A DNA stretch of 38,629 nt from RPQK01 sp041946865 (GTDB lineage: Bacteria; Acidobacteriota; UBA6911; RPQK01), in assembly GCA_041946865.1 (NCBI GenBank), contig JBHGBF010000022.1, positions 1 through 38,629 of the forward strand. Reading direction: 5' to 3'. The notes beneath the pieces were generated by a model. The model saw nothing but the letters and a program-made list of their open reading frames with translations. It searched no databases and was not told where the DNA came from. Made by a program: the position numbers and the translations under genes. Below, one piece after another: positions 7,111 through 14,594 of this stretch; the stretch's first letter is position 1, and each line of letters opens with the position of its first letter.

Positions 7111-8358
7111 ATGGAGCAGAGTCCCACAATCCATAACGAGCTTTTGCGGCGTGATTTTCTGAAGCGGAGCGGCGCCGGCGTGCTGGCGGCCGGGACGCTT
7201 GGAGAGCTGGCGCTCGGGCAGGCTTCGCGAACCTACAAGGCCTTGGATCCTTCCAAGAAGTTGCGAATCGGCGTCGTCGGAGGTGGCTTCGGCACCGCCT
7301 TCCCCTGGCATCTTCATCCCAACTGCCAGGTCACGGCCGTCGCCGACCTGCGGGAAGACCGGCAAAAACGCCTGGTGGAGCGCTTCAACTGCAATAACGT
7401 CTACGGCGAGTTCCACTCCATGCTGAAAGACCCGAAGGTCGACGCCGTGGCGATTTTTACCGGCGCCCCCGATCACGTTTCGCATTGTGCAGACGTCATG
7501 AAATCGGGCCGGCATGCGATCAGCGCGGTGCCGGCGGCCACGACTCTGGAGCAGTGCGAACAACTGGTCGAGACCGTGAGGAAGACGGGTCAGACTTACA
7601 TGATGGCGGAGACGAGCTGCTTCCATGCGCCGACCATGATGGCACACCGGATGAGGGTCGAAGGGACCTTCGGGAGAATTTACTACAGCGAAGGCGAGTA
7701 CCTGCATGATCACGGGTCTTACCTGGTGAAAGGAAACGGGCCCGAGGGCCTGATGGACATGTTCGTCCACGATGGCAAGCGGACCTGGCGCTATGGCAAC
7801 GCCCCGGGCCTCTATATCACCCACGCCAGCGGGCCCGTCATCTATGTCACCGGAGAGAAGCTGGTGGAGGTGGCCGCTATCGGTACCCCGATCGATCACC
7901 CTTATTATAAAGACAACCAGTACCGCAACCCGTTTATCGACATAACCTTTTTCTTCAAGACATCGGCGCGCAACTCCTCCACTATCCGCATCCACTGGTG
8001 GACGGCGGCCCCGGGGCGGGAAGGTGGCGACTATTACGGCACCGAGGCTTGTTTCTTCGAACCCCGCGCCGGTCGCCCGGCTTACGTGAGTTACGCACAG
8101 CAGAAAGCCGAGCCGATCGAGGTTGACGATCATTCCTGGTTGTTGCCTGAGGGCATGCGCGAAGGAGTGAAGAAGGGCCATGGCGGTGCGGAAGTCTTTA
8201 TCGTGAACGAATTCGTGCATGCCTGCCTGGAGCAGCGCAAGCCTGTTGTGGACGTCTATCAGGCGGTCGCCTACACGGCCCCGGGCCTGTGCGGACAGCA
8301 GTCGGCCGTGAAAGGCGGCGCCTGGGTGAAGGTCCCCGATTTCGGGGCGATCAGCTAG
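7111..8358 (+). CDS. Tat-exported Gfo/Idh/MocA family oxidoreductase
   Basis: This 415-residue NAD(P)-dependent oxidoreductase-like protein has a twin-arginine signal (LLRRDFLKRSGAGVLAAGTL, residues 11-30), so it is probably folded and loaded with cofactor before export. The Rossmann fold follows with RIGVVGGGFG near residue 52 and an acidic turn AVADLRED. The usual Gfo/Idh/MocA EKP motif is replaced by SAVPAA (about residue 137), followed by the MMAETSCFH segment seen in a recognised exported subgroup. The C-terminal domain has NPFIDITFFFKTSARNSS and a late EFVHACLEQRKPVVDVYQAV segment typical of the family. The start has a strong AAGGAGG site. The family often acts on sugars or cyclitols; substrate and even redox activity are unproven here. 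An SGNH hydrolase follows 84 bases later, probably in the same transcript. Confidence 0.9.
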   Translation: MEQSPTIHNELLRRDFLKRSGAGVLAAGTLGELALGQASRTYKALDPSKKLRIGVVGGGFGTAFPWHLHPNCQVTAVADLREDRQKRLVERFNCNNVYGEFHSMLKDPKVDAVAIFTGAPDHVSHCADVMKSGRHAISAVPAATTLEQCEQLVETVRKTGQTYMMAETSCFHAPTMMAHRMRVEGTFGRIYYSEGEYLHDHGSYLVKGNGPEGLMDMFVHDGKRTWRYGNAPGLYITHASGPVIYVTGEKLVEVAAIGTPIDHPYYKDNQYRNPFIDITFFFKTSARNSSTIRIHWWTAAPGREGGDYYGTEACFFEPRAGRPAYVSYAQQKAEPIEVDDHSWLLPEGMREGVKKGHGGAEVFIVNEFVHACLEQRKPVVDVYQAVAYTAPGLCGQQSAVKGGAWVKVPDFGAIS

Positions 8359-8365
8359 CTGCCGC

Positions 8366-8392
8366 GCGGTCGGCCGGTCACCGGCTGACCGC
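8366..8392 (+). terminator. Hairpin after the oxidoreductase gene
   Basis: GCGGTCGGCCGG (8366-8377) pairs with CCGGCTGACCGC (8381-8392) with one mismatch and a three-base loop, eight bases after the stop codon. There is no T-run, so it could be an attenuator or an mRNA-stabilising hairpin between this gene and the SGNH hydrolase. Confidence 0.4.
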
Positions 8393-8442
8393 TGAGCAGT
8401 GAGAAGGTGTGAAAGAATCGCCGGCCTCAAGGCCAGAGCTGT

Positions 8443-9309
8443 ATGCGCGAAGCGGGTAGGAGATGTTGGCTTAACTCTTTGTTGCCCCTCCTGTTGGTCT
8501 GGTCGCTCATTTGTAGTTGGCTCCTCCCCGCTTCCGGAGAGGCCGAGCGGCTGGTGCAAAACGGCGGGAAAATCCTGTTTCTCGGCGACAGTCTGACTGC
8601 CGGCCAGCATTCCTATCCGGAAGTCCTCCGCGCACTTCTCCAACGCCGCTTTCCAGCCAGCCGGATAGAGATCGCCAAACACGCGGTGTCCGGCGCCAAA
8701 ATGTCCCAGCTGCAGGGATGGGCGCAATCCGACTTTCGCGGGATCCACGCCGACGCGTGCCTGATTTTTGTTCAGGACGCCGGGCTGACCGACACGCCTG
8801 TGAGGCACTTCGAGGAGGCGCTCACGGGTCTCATCTCCGCAGCGGGGAAGCGCGGCGTCTATCTGATCAACGAAGGGCGAAAGCCGGGATGGACGGCTTC
8901 CGACGAAATCCTTGCGCTTTGGGGTGTCGACAGGTCCGACAAAATGGAGGGTTTGACCGTCGCCGAATTTCACGATTATTGGGTCAACCAGCTCAATCCC
9001 GTGCTGCAGCGCCTGGCCGGCGAACCCTGCGTCCACCTCGTCGACTACCAGGCTTCACTCGCCCGCTTTTACGCCGACAACCCCTCGGCGGAAATCCTGA
9101 ACCCCGATGGCCTGCACCTCGGTGATGGCGCCAAATTCCTGCTCGCTCTCCTGTGCCTGAAGAATCTGGGCTTCTCACGCTCGGATCTCGACCTGTCCGC
9201 CGACATCGAGTTGGACCAGGCGCTCAAACAAGCCATCGTGCAGGCCGTCTTCGCGGCTGATCTTGAGAGCGCTCCCGGTTCAAGCACCTCTTTCCATCTG
9301 CTGAAATAG
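8443..9309 (+). CDS. Exported SGNH/GDSL-family hydrolase
   Basis: This 288-residue protein has a cleavable-looking signal peptide (hydrophobic run LLPLLLVWSLICSWLLPASG, about residues 13-32). The SGNH block I follows directly as KILFLGDSLTAG, whose serine would be the nucleophile. The C-terminal block V reads NPDGLHLGDGAKF, giving the catalytic Asp and His as D-G-L-H. The middle of the protein is less typical: the block III GxND motif is not obvious. Such enzymes usually remove acetyl or other acyl groups from glycans or lipids outside the cytoplasm. The start at 8443 is chosen because it gives a complete signal peptide; the ribosome binding site is weak. It follows the Tat oxidoreductase by 84 bases and probably shares its promoter. 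The substrate is unknown. Confidence 0.85.
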   Translation: MREAGRRCWLNSLLPLLLVWSLICSWLLPASGEAERLVQNGGKILFLGDSLTAGQHSYPEVLRALLQRRFPASRIEIAKHAVSGAKMSQLQGWAQSDFRGIHADACLIFVQDAGLTDTPVRHFEEALTGLISAAGKRGVYLINEGRKPGWTASDEILALWGVDRSDKMEGLTVAEFHDYWVNQLNPVLQRLAGEPCVHLVDYQASLARFYADNPSAEILNPDGLHLGDGAKFLLALLCLKNLGFSRSDLDLSADIELDQALKQAIVQAVFAADLESAPGSSTSFHLLK

Positions 9310-9466
9310 ATTCAGACGGCTCCGACCGGACAAACCGCCAAGATGATCCGGATTCCGGCATGCGGAACCGGGCTTGACAACCACGCTACAACTGCTTCTG
9401 TCTCCTTCACTTTTCGCATCACGTCTACTTTTTTCTGAAAACTCTTACTTGATCCTGAAAAAAGTC

Positions 9467-9494
9467 TTGACTGAGCTGGCGCCCCGCGTATACT
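9467..9494 (+). promoter_or_regulatory. Promoter of TonB-dependent receptor 1
   Basis: TTGACT (9467-9472) and TATACT (9489-9494) are separated by 16 bases. The stretch just upstream, CTGAAAAAAGTC, closely matches TTGAAAAATATC in front of the receptor 2 promoter, whose boxes also lie 16 bases apart with the same TATACTT -10 region. The shared layout supports a common regulation of the two receptors. Confidence 0.65.
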
Positions 9495-9533
9495 TCCGAT
9501 TGATTCTCAATACGTTCCGGCTATGGGAGGAAG

Positions 9534-9683
9534 ATGATTACGATCCAAGCAGAAAGCGGATTGTACAGCCTGTTCCAGCACGGTCATCGTCCCTGCCCTT
9601 GTAAATCCATATCTGCAAGACCTGCTCTTTTCTTCCCCGGTTCGCCTGACTGGCATCGGCCTGCGAGCCGGGTCGGAGATTAG
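9534..9683 (+). CDS. Possible 49-residue leader ORF before receptor 1
   Basis: A frame of 49 codons starts with ATG at 9534 and ends with TAG at 9681-9683. A GGGAGG run lies three bases before the start, which is closer than ideal. It lies between the receptor promoter and the receptor start and has the composition MITIQAESGLYS at its start, with many Pro, Arg and Cys codons later. It resembles no family I recognise. It may be a regulatory leader or chance. Confidence 0.2.
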   Translation: MITIQAESGLYSLFQHGHRPCPCKSISARPALFFPGSPDWHRPASRVGD

Positions 9684-9737
9684 CGGCCAGATTTCATTGA
9701 AGCGATGAAGAACCACGATTTGGAACAGGAGGACCGT

Positions 9738-12700
9738 ATGGAGAAACGAGTGAGGGGAAGAACCGAAGTCAGCAGGTTGAGCCCGGCGGTGCCAGAGTTA
9801 GTGACTCTGTTCACTGTGCTCTTCCTGGCAGCCGGTCTGGCCTGTGCGCAAACCACCACGGGTACGATCGTAGGGACTGTCTCGGATGTCTCGGGAGGAG
9901 TCCTTCCCGGAGTCAGCGTCTCTGTGATCCAGGGGGAGACAGCGGTGCGCCGCGACACCCTGACAAATGAACATGGCCAGTACACGATAAGCCTGCTTCC
10001 CATAGGGCACTATGCAGTGGAGGCGGAGCTCACCGGGTTTAAGAGAGCGAAGGTGGAGGATGTCCTTCTGCAGGTGAACCAGACGGTCAGGATCGACCTG
10101 ATCTTGCAGGTCGGTGAGGTTCAGGACACAGTCGAGGTCCGCTCGGAAATCCCCCTGGTCAAAACCGACCGCTCGGATATGGGTGTGGTTGTCGATTCCC
10201 GGAAGGTGATCGAATTGCCGCTCAATGGTCGCAGCTTTTTCCAGCTGGCGGCTCTCGCGCCCGGGACCATGCCGATCGGGAAGGTTGACTCGATCCTCGA
10301 CGGTTTCGGGGGTGGGATCGTGGCCAACGGCGCGTCCTCCAACGCGACGATGGTCACCCTGGACGGCATCGAAAACGTGGACGCCAACAACCACCGGGTC
10401 AGTGTCAAGCCCAACCCGGATGCCCTGGCCGAATTCAAGATCATGACGGCCACCTACTCGGCCGAATATGGACGTGGGGCGGGGGCGAACATCAACATGG
10501 TGATCAAGTCCGGCACCAACCAGTTTCATGGCAGTGCCTTCGCGTTTCACCGCAACGACAACCTGGACGCCCGCAATTTCTTCGACCAGGGCGAGCCGCC
10601 CGAGTTCAAGCAGAACCAGTACGGGTTCACGCTTGGGGGCCCTGTCGTCCGCGATAAGATGTTCTTCTTCGGCAGTTTCGAGGGATTCCGGATTCGAAAA
10701 GGGTTGACGAGCACCACGATCCTCCCTACCGACGCACAGCGCAACGGGGATTTGTCGACTGGTTATCCGATTTACGACCCTCTGACAACCCGCAAGGACC
10801 CGGCCACTGGCAAGATTATCCGGGATCCTTTTCCGGGCAACGCGATCCCGGCCTCGCGCATAACGCCACAGGCGCGCAAGGCGCTCGAGCTTCTGTGGCC
10901 GGGGGCTCAGCAGCAGATTGCCGACAAAAACAATACCGTCCTCAATCCGCTGAAATGGGATGATCAAGATCAAGTCATTTTTCGCTTGGACCACCAGATC
11001 GACAATCAGACGACTCTATGGGGTCGGTACGTTTTCAATCATCACCCGTACATCGATCCGGTTTACTCCAATCCCGGAATTCCCGGGCAGGGCACGGTTT
11101 ACGATTTCACTCAACAGAATGTGGTCGTGACGTTGAATCGGACGTTGAGTCCCACCCTGGTCAACGATGCGCGGGCAGGGTTCAACCGTTATGTGCAGGA
11201 ACTGGTCCCGGAAACGGCCGACATGGACTACATGGGTGAGATCGGCGTGGACGGGACGCTCAGGGACCGGGCGGCTTGGGGACCGCCCAACATCAGTGTC
11301 GCAGGGATGGCTTCCGTTGGTTGCTTTCAGTTCTCGCCCAGCCGTCCGAAAACGAATACTTACCAGTACATGGACACTCTGGCCTGGACCAAGGGGAGCC
11401 ATGTGTTGAAGATGGGTGCGGACATCAAGCGGACCCACATGAACGGGATTCAATTCCCGAACGCCCGAGGCAACTACAGCTTCAGCGGTGGAATGACGCG
11501 AGATCCGCAGAGACCGGTGGGGACCGGCCAGGGAATCGCGGATTTGTTGCTCGGTTTGCCAACCTCAGCGGGTTTGACCTTCGGCAAGAACGACAATGAC
11601 CTGCGCTATCTGTTCGCTTCCTTCTTTCTTCAGGACGACTGGAGCTTCCAGCGGGACATTACCCTGAACCTCGGCATCCGTTACAACTACATGCCCCAGC
11701 CGGTCAGCGCCCGGGATCGCGTGGCGATCTGGAGTGAGGAGGATCAGGCGATTGTGACGGCCCAGTCGGATCGGAACTGGCCGGTGGCGTCGTACGGGGC
11801 CGAAGGGCGGACGCTGCAGCAGATCATGGACGACTTTAAGGGAATCTTCAGCTTCAAGACGGCGCCCGAAGTGGGGTGGCCTCGATCCCTGACCGGTTCG
11901 GACAACAACAATTTCGAGCCGCGAGTGGGTATCGCCTGGCGCATGTTCGGTTCCAATCGAACTATCTTGAGGGCCGGGTTCGGACGCTTTTACGAGATGC
12001 TGACCGGAAGCATCAACTGGAACACAGCGGGCAACGCGCCGTATTCCCGAAGCCTGAGTTTCAGCCAGGACGTCAATGGCCTGCCCGCCTTGTTTTTTGC
12101 TGCGCCTTTCCCCAGTACGACGGTGCAAGGGGCGCCAGGAATCACCCTCGGCAGAATTCACGACTGGCAAGATCCGTATCAGGACAACTGGAACCTGACG
12201 TTAGAGCATCGGTTGACCAGAAGCGCCTCCGCCGAAGTGGCTTACGTGGGGTCACGCGGGCATCACCAGGTGATGAGCGTCGATTTCAATGATCCGGTTT
12301 TCGGAATCGGCTCGGGCCAACTTCGCCGCCCGCACCCCGAACGGGGAGGTTCAGGCAACAACGTTTCCTGGGGCCGGCGCTGGTACGACTCGCTGCAAAC
12401 CAAGGTCGAAACCCGAAGCAATTCCGTCTCCATGGTGGCTGCCTATACTTATGCGAAGGCCCTCAGCAACGGAGGAGGAGGAATCAACGAAGTCCTGACC
12501 GGCGCGCTGCACGGCTGGAACCTGTTCGGAGTGCGCAGCACGATCCCCGGCGGCAGTCTGCCGGACGATGACTATATCCTGACCTACGGGAAAGGGCTCG
12601 GTTCAGCTCACATGCCCCATCGTTTGTCTGTCGCCTATGTCTGGGAGCTTCCCTTCGGCAAAGGAAAGCGGTACGGGCTGGAGGGGTTGGCTGACAGGAT

Positions 12701-13160
12701 CTTTGGAGGATGGGCCCTGAGTGGGGCGACCGTTTACGAGGCAGGAGTGCCGCGACCCGTAGGCGGAATGCGCAATGGAGATCCGAACAACGGACCCAAG
12801 ACGGTCGAACAGTGGTTTAACACCTCGGTTTTCTCCGCAGCTCGGCCGACGGCCCAGTGGGATCCCAAAACCATGGATCCGAGCGATCGAGCTTTGGTCC
12901 TCCAGTTTCTGGGCAACTGCGGCCGGGCATGTGTCATGGGACCCGGCATACAGAACTGGGACTTCGCTGCGCTGAAGAGTTTCCAAGTGCGCGAAGCATA
13001 TCGGCTGCAGTTCCGGACTGAGTTGTTCAATGCCCTCAACCATGCGAATTTCGGGTTCCCCGAACACCAGTTTCGGCTCGAAGACTTTCGGCCAGATTTC
13101 CAGTGCCTACGATGGAAGGCAGATTCAGTTCGGATTGCGATTCGACTTCTGACCGGCTGA
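9738..13160 (+). CDS. Oar-like TonB-dependent receptor 1 (C-terminal frameshift)
   Basis: This outer-membrane receptor has about 1140 residues. A signal peptide (hydrophobic LVTLFTVLFLAAGLACAQ) is followed by a carboxypeptidase-regulatory-like domain (TTGTIVGTVSDVSGGVLPG onward). The plug region contains IELPLNGRSFFQLAALAPGT and ANGASSNATMVTLDGIEN, and a long barrel begins around FHGSAFAFHRNDNLDARNFF. The ATG at 9738 is preferred to the one at 9705 because AGGAGG lies four bases before it. The reading frame ends abnormally. Dropping one C from the CCCC run at 13058-13061 gives the expected barrel end, PNTSFG...QIQFGLRFDF, with the aromatic last residue needed for barrel assembly and a stop at 13150-13152. 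This is either a sequencing error or a recent inactivating change. Substrate unknown; receptors of this type import or dock large substrates, often glycans. It is a close paralogue of the receptor at 30917. Confidence 0.92.
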   Translation: MEKRVRGRTEVSRLSPAVPELVTLFTVLFLAAGLACAQTTTGTIVGTVSDVSGGVLPGVSVSVIQGETAVRRDTLTNEHGQYTISLLPIGHYAVEAELTGFKRAKVEDVLLQVNQTVRIDLILQVGEVQDTVEVRSEIPLVKTDRSDMGVVVDSRKVIELPLNGRSFFQLAALAPGTMPIGKVDSILDGFGGGIVANGASSNATMVTLDGIENVDANNHRVSVKPNPDALAEFKIMTATYSAEYGRGAGANINMVIKSGTNQFHGSAFAFHRNDNLDARNFFDQGEPPEFKQNQYGFTLGGPVVRDKMFFFGSFEGFRIRKGLTSTTILPTDAQRNGDLSTGYPIYDPLTTRKDPATGKIIRDPFPGNAIPASRITPQARKALELLWPGAQQQIADKNNTVLNPLKWDDQDQVIFRLDHQIDNQTTLWGRYVFNHHPYIDPVYSNPGIPGQGTVYDFTQQNVVVTLNRTLSPTLVNDARAGFNRYVQELVPETADMDYMGEIGVDGTLRDRAAWGPPNISVAGMASVGCFQFSPSRPKTNTYQYMDTLAWTKGSHVLKMGADIKRTHMNGIQFPNARGNYSFSGGMTRDPQRPVGTGQGIADLLLGLPTSAGLTFGKNDNDLRYLFASFFLQDDWSFQRDITLNLGIRYNYMPQPVSARDRVAIWSEEDQAIVTAQSDRNWPVASYGAEGRTLQQIMDDFKGIFSFKTAPEVGWPRSLTGSDNNNFEPRVGIAWRMFGSNRTILRAGFGRFYEMLTGSINWNTAGNAPYSRSLSFSQDVNGLPALFFAAPFPSTTVQGAPGITLGRIHDWQDPYQDNWNLTLEHRLTRSASAEVAYVGSRGHHQVMSVDFNDPVFGIGSGQLRRPHPERGGSGNNVSWGRRWYDSLQTKVETRSNSVSMVAAYTYAKALSNGGGGINEVLTGALHGWNLFGVRSTIPGGSLPDDDYILTYGKGLGSAHMPHRLSVAYVWELPFGKGKRYGLEGLADRIFGGWALSGATVYEAGVPRPVGGMRNGDPNNGPKTVEQWFNTSVFSAARPTAQWDPKTMDPSDRALVLQFLGNCGRACVMGPGIQNWDFAALKSFQVREAYRLQFRTELFNALNHANFGFPEHQFRLEDFRPDFQCLRWKADSVRIAIRLLTG

Positions 13161-13187
13161 CCGAACCCCCGAAACTTTCGGTCAGCC
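13155..13187 (+). terminator. Hairpin after receptor 1
   Basis: GGCTGACCGAA (13155-13165) pairs exactly with TTCGGTCAGCC (13177-13187) around an 11-base loop. No long T-run follows. It starts three bases after the stop codon of the frame-corrected receptor (13150-13152), whereas the uncorrected frame runs into its left arm. Confidence 0.5.
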
Positions 13188-13199
13188 GTGGCCGGCGCT

Positions 13200-13255
13200 C
13201 GGGCGCGCTTCTCGGCGCCCGGGTGTTGCTCCGGGAGCGGGCGGTGTCCGCTCCC
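13200..13255 (+). repeat. Two GC-rich hairpins before the propeller gene
   Basis: CGGGCGC (13200-13206) pairs with GCGCCCG (13215-13221), and GGGAGCGG (13233-13240) pairs exactly with CCGCTCCC (13248-13255). They lie in the short gap between receptor 1 and the exported propeller gene, just upstream of its ribosome binding site. A role in mRNA stability or in partial termination between the genes is possible. Confidence 0.45.
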
Positions 13256-13270
13256 GATCAAGGAAGGAAT

Positions 13271-14356
13271 ATGCGAGGAATTTTCAGCTACGCGGGCCAG
13301 CGAAAACGGAGTGTCGCGGTCTCGGTTTTGCTCGGCTGCCTGATCCCTATGACCGGTCTCGCCGGAGACGCCTCGCAGCCCTTTCAGAACTGGGTCAAGA
13401 AGGGACGCTTGATCGCCCCCGGCTTTGCCGGGCCGAAATCGAGCACCCGCGTCTCGGCGCCCTCCGTTGTTCGGCTCAGTAACGGCCGGCTCCGCATGTA
13501 TTTCTGGGCCACCGCCCAGGACGGCTCGAATTACATCTTTGCCGCCGAAGCCTTACCGGATGACATTCGGAATTGGAAGCTCGTGAGGAGCGAACCGCTG
13601 CTCGGCCCGGTGCCCAAGGGCAACATTACCGACAAAGGGCCTGGGTTTCCGTACGTGCTTCCCCGCCAAGGCGCTCCCTGGCTCATGTACTATGGTGCCT
13701 GGGGTTCTTGGGCGCCGCCGGGGGAGCTCTCGAACCGGACGGGCCTGGCCGTGAGCGATGATGAGGGCCTCACCTGGAGGATCGTCGACGAAACCGTTCT
13801 GCCCCTGGGCCGGCCGGGCAAGTACGACGCCGGCCTGACCGGCTCCGTCTGCGTCCTCCAAACCTCGCCCGAGCGATACGACATGTGGTATACCGCGGGC
13901 GAACGGTACGCGATCCTCGACTGGATCCGCCCGGGATTCAAACGGGGAATAGTTCATGTCGGGCACGCCCGGTCGAGCGACGGGATGAAATGGGTCAAGA
14001 GCGCCTGCCCGGTGCTCTCTCCCCGTCTGGATTCGGTCAAAGGCTACGAGGCCGTCGTCTCGAAACCCGCCGTCATTGTGATCGACGGTGTCTACCACAT
14101 GTGGCTCAGCGTCTTTACCATGGATGGCGGCTATCGGCTCAACTACGCGCGTTCGGAAGACGGGGTCGAGTGGGTTCGGTATCCCGATAAGGAAATTATG
14201 CGGCTGTCCCCGGGTGAATTCGATTCCGAAAACCAGTCCTACGCGAACCTCGTCGACATGGGCGACGAGCTGTGGATGTTTTATACAGGCAATAACTTCG
14301 GCGCGACCGGCATCGGTCTCGCCGCTCTAAAGAAGAGCGAGCTTGAACGAAGATGA
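13271..14356 (+). CDS. Exported five-bladed-propeller protein, GH43/GH130-like (paralogue 1)
   Basis: This 361-residue protein has a signal peptide (MRGIFSYAGQRKRSVAVSVL, then LLGCLIPMTGLAGDA). The rest shows repeated blade motifs of glycosidase-type five-bladed propellers: RLRMYFWATAQDGSNYIFAA, SDDEGLTWRIVDE, YDMWYTAGERY, RSSDGMKWVKSACPVLSP, YHMWLSVFTMDGG and LWMFYTGNNFGATGIGLA. Members of this fold bind or cleave glycans outside the cytoplasm; no catalytic acid triad can be named with confidence, so it may be a binding or phosphorylase-like protein. The start at 13271 is chosen because AAGGAAGG lies just upstream and gives a full signal peptide; the frame is open further upstream but runs into receptor 1. 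It is similar to the proteins at 14595-16049 and 16298-17350. A tiny frame overlaps its stop as ATGA. Confidence 0.8.
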   Translation: MRGIFSYAGQRKRSVAVSVLLGCLIPMTGLAGDASQPFQNWVKKGRLIAPGFAGPKSSTRVSAPSVVRLSNGRLRMYFWATAQDGSNYIFAAEALPDDIRNWKLVRSEPLLGPVPKGNITDKGPGFPYVLPRQGAPWLMYYGAWGSWAPPGELSNRTGLAVSDDEGLTWRIVDETVLPLGRPGKYDAGLTGSVCVLQTSPERYDMWYTAGERYAILDWIRPGFKRGIVHVGHARSSDGMKWVKSACPVLSPRLDSVKGYEAVVSKPAVIVIDGVYHMWLSVFTMDGGYRLNYARSEDGVEWVRYPDKEIMRLSPGEFDSENQSYANLVDMGDELWMFYTGNNFGATGIGLAALKKSELERR

Positions 14357-14594
14357 AAGGCGCTATCGTCTTTGCCACTTTGATGGGCTTGTCTGCCGTG
14401 AGAACCAGGTTCGCTTTTACGACGCCCGAGGCCGACTCCTGACGGAAAGTCGAGGATCAGGCGCCTGGAGGACCGGTGCCACCCGTCGACTCGAACCTCT
14501 GACACTGGCCTTCTTTGAAATCATTTCGCTCTAATCCAGCGATCGGGACAGGAGGCCCCGGTCTCTCGCTCTGGTCGGGATACGCCGGCGTGGC
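14353..14594 (+). other. Possible gene remnant with a signal-peptide-like start, and convergent gap
   Basis: An ATG at 14353 overlaps the stop of the propeller gene as ATGA and opens a 29-residue frame to 14442. It begins like a signal peptide (MKGAIVFATLMGLSAV) and then stops. Another frame continues with ENQVRFYDARGRLLTES. This could be a truncated or frameshifted small gene, or chance. The remaining bases to 14594 lie between convergent genes and show no clear terminator hairpin. Confidence 0.25.

Larger units (their letters stand above)
9310..9737 (+). other. Gap before receptor 1: promoter and leader
   Basis: This stretch holds the promoter at 9467-9494 and about 240 bases of presumed 5' leader. 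One short open frame with a good upstream purine run (9534-9683) is listed separately. No other gene could be supported. An AT-rich segment (about 9418-9465) directly precedes the -35 box, as it does in front of receptor 2. Confidence 0.6.

Noticed and set aside
7030..9036. A 668-codon open frame on the minus strand across the oxidoreductase and SGNH genes
   Set aside because: It is the antisense shadow of two well-supported plus-strand genes in GC-rich DNA; it has no family motifs and runs across their gap.
9798..10994. A 398-codon minus-strand frame inside receptor 1
   Set aside because: It is antisense to a clearly assigned receptor, with no ribosome site or family resemblance.
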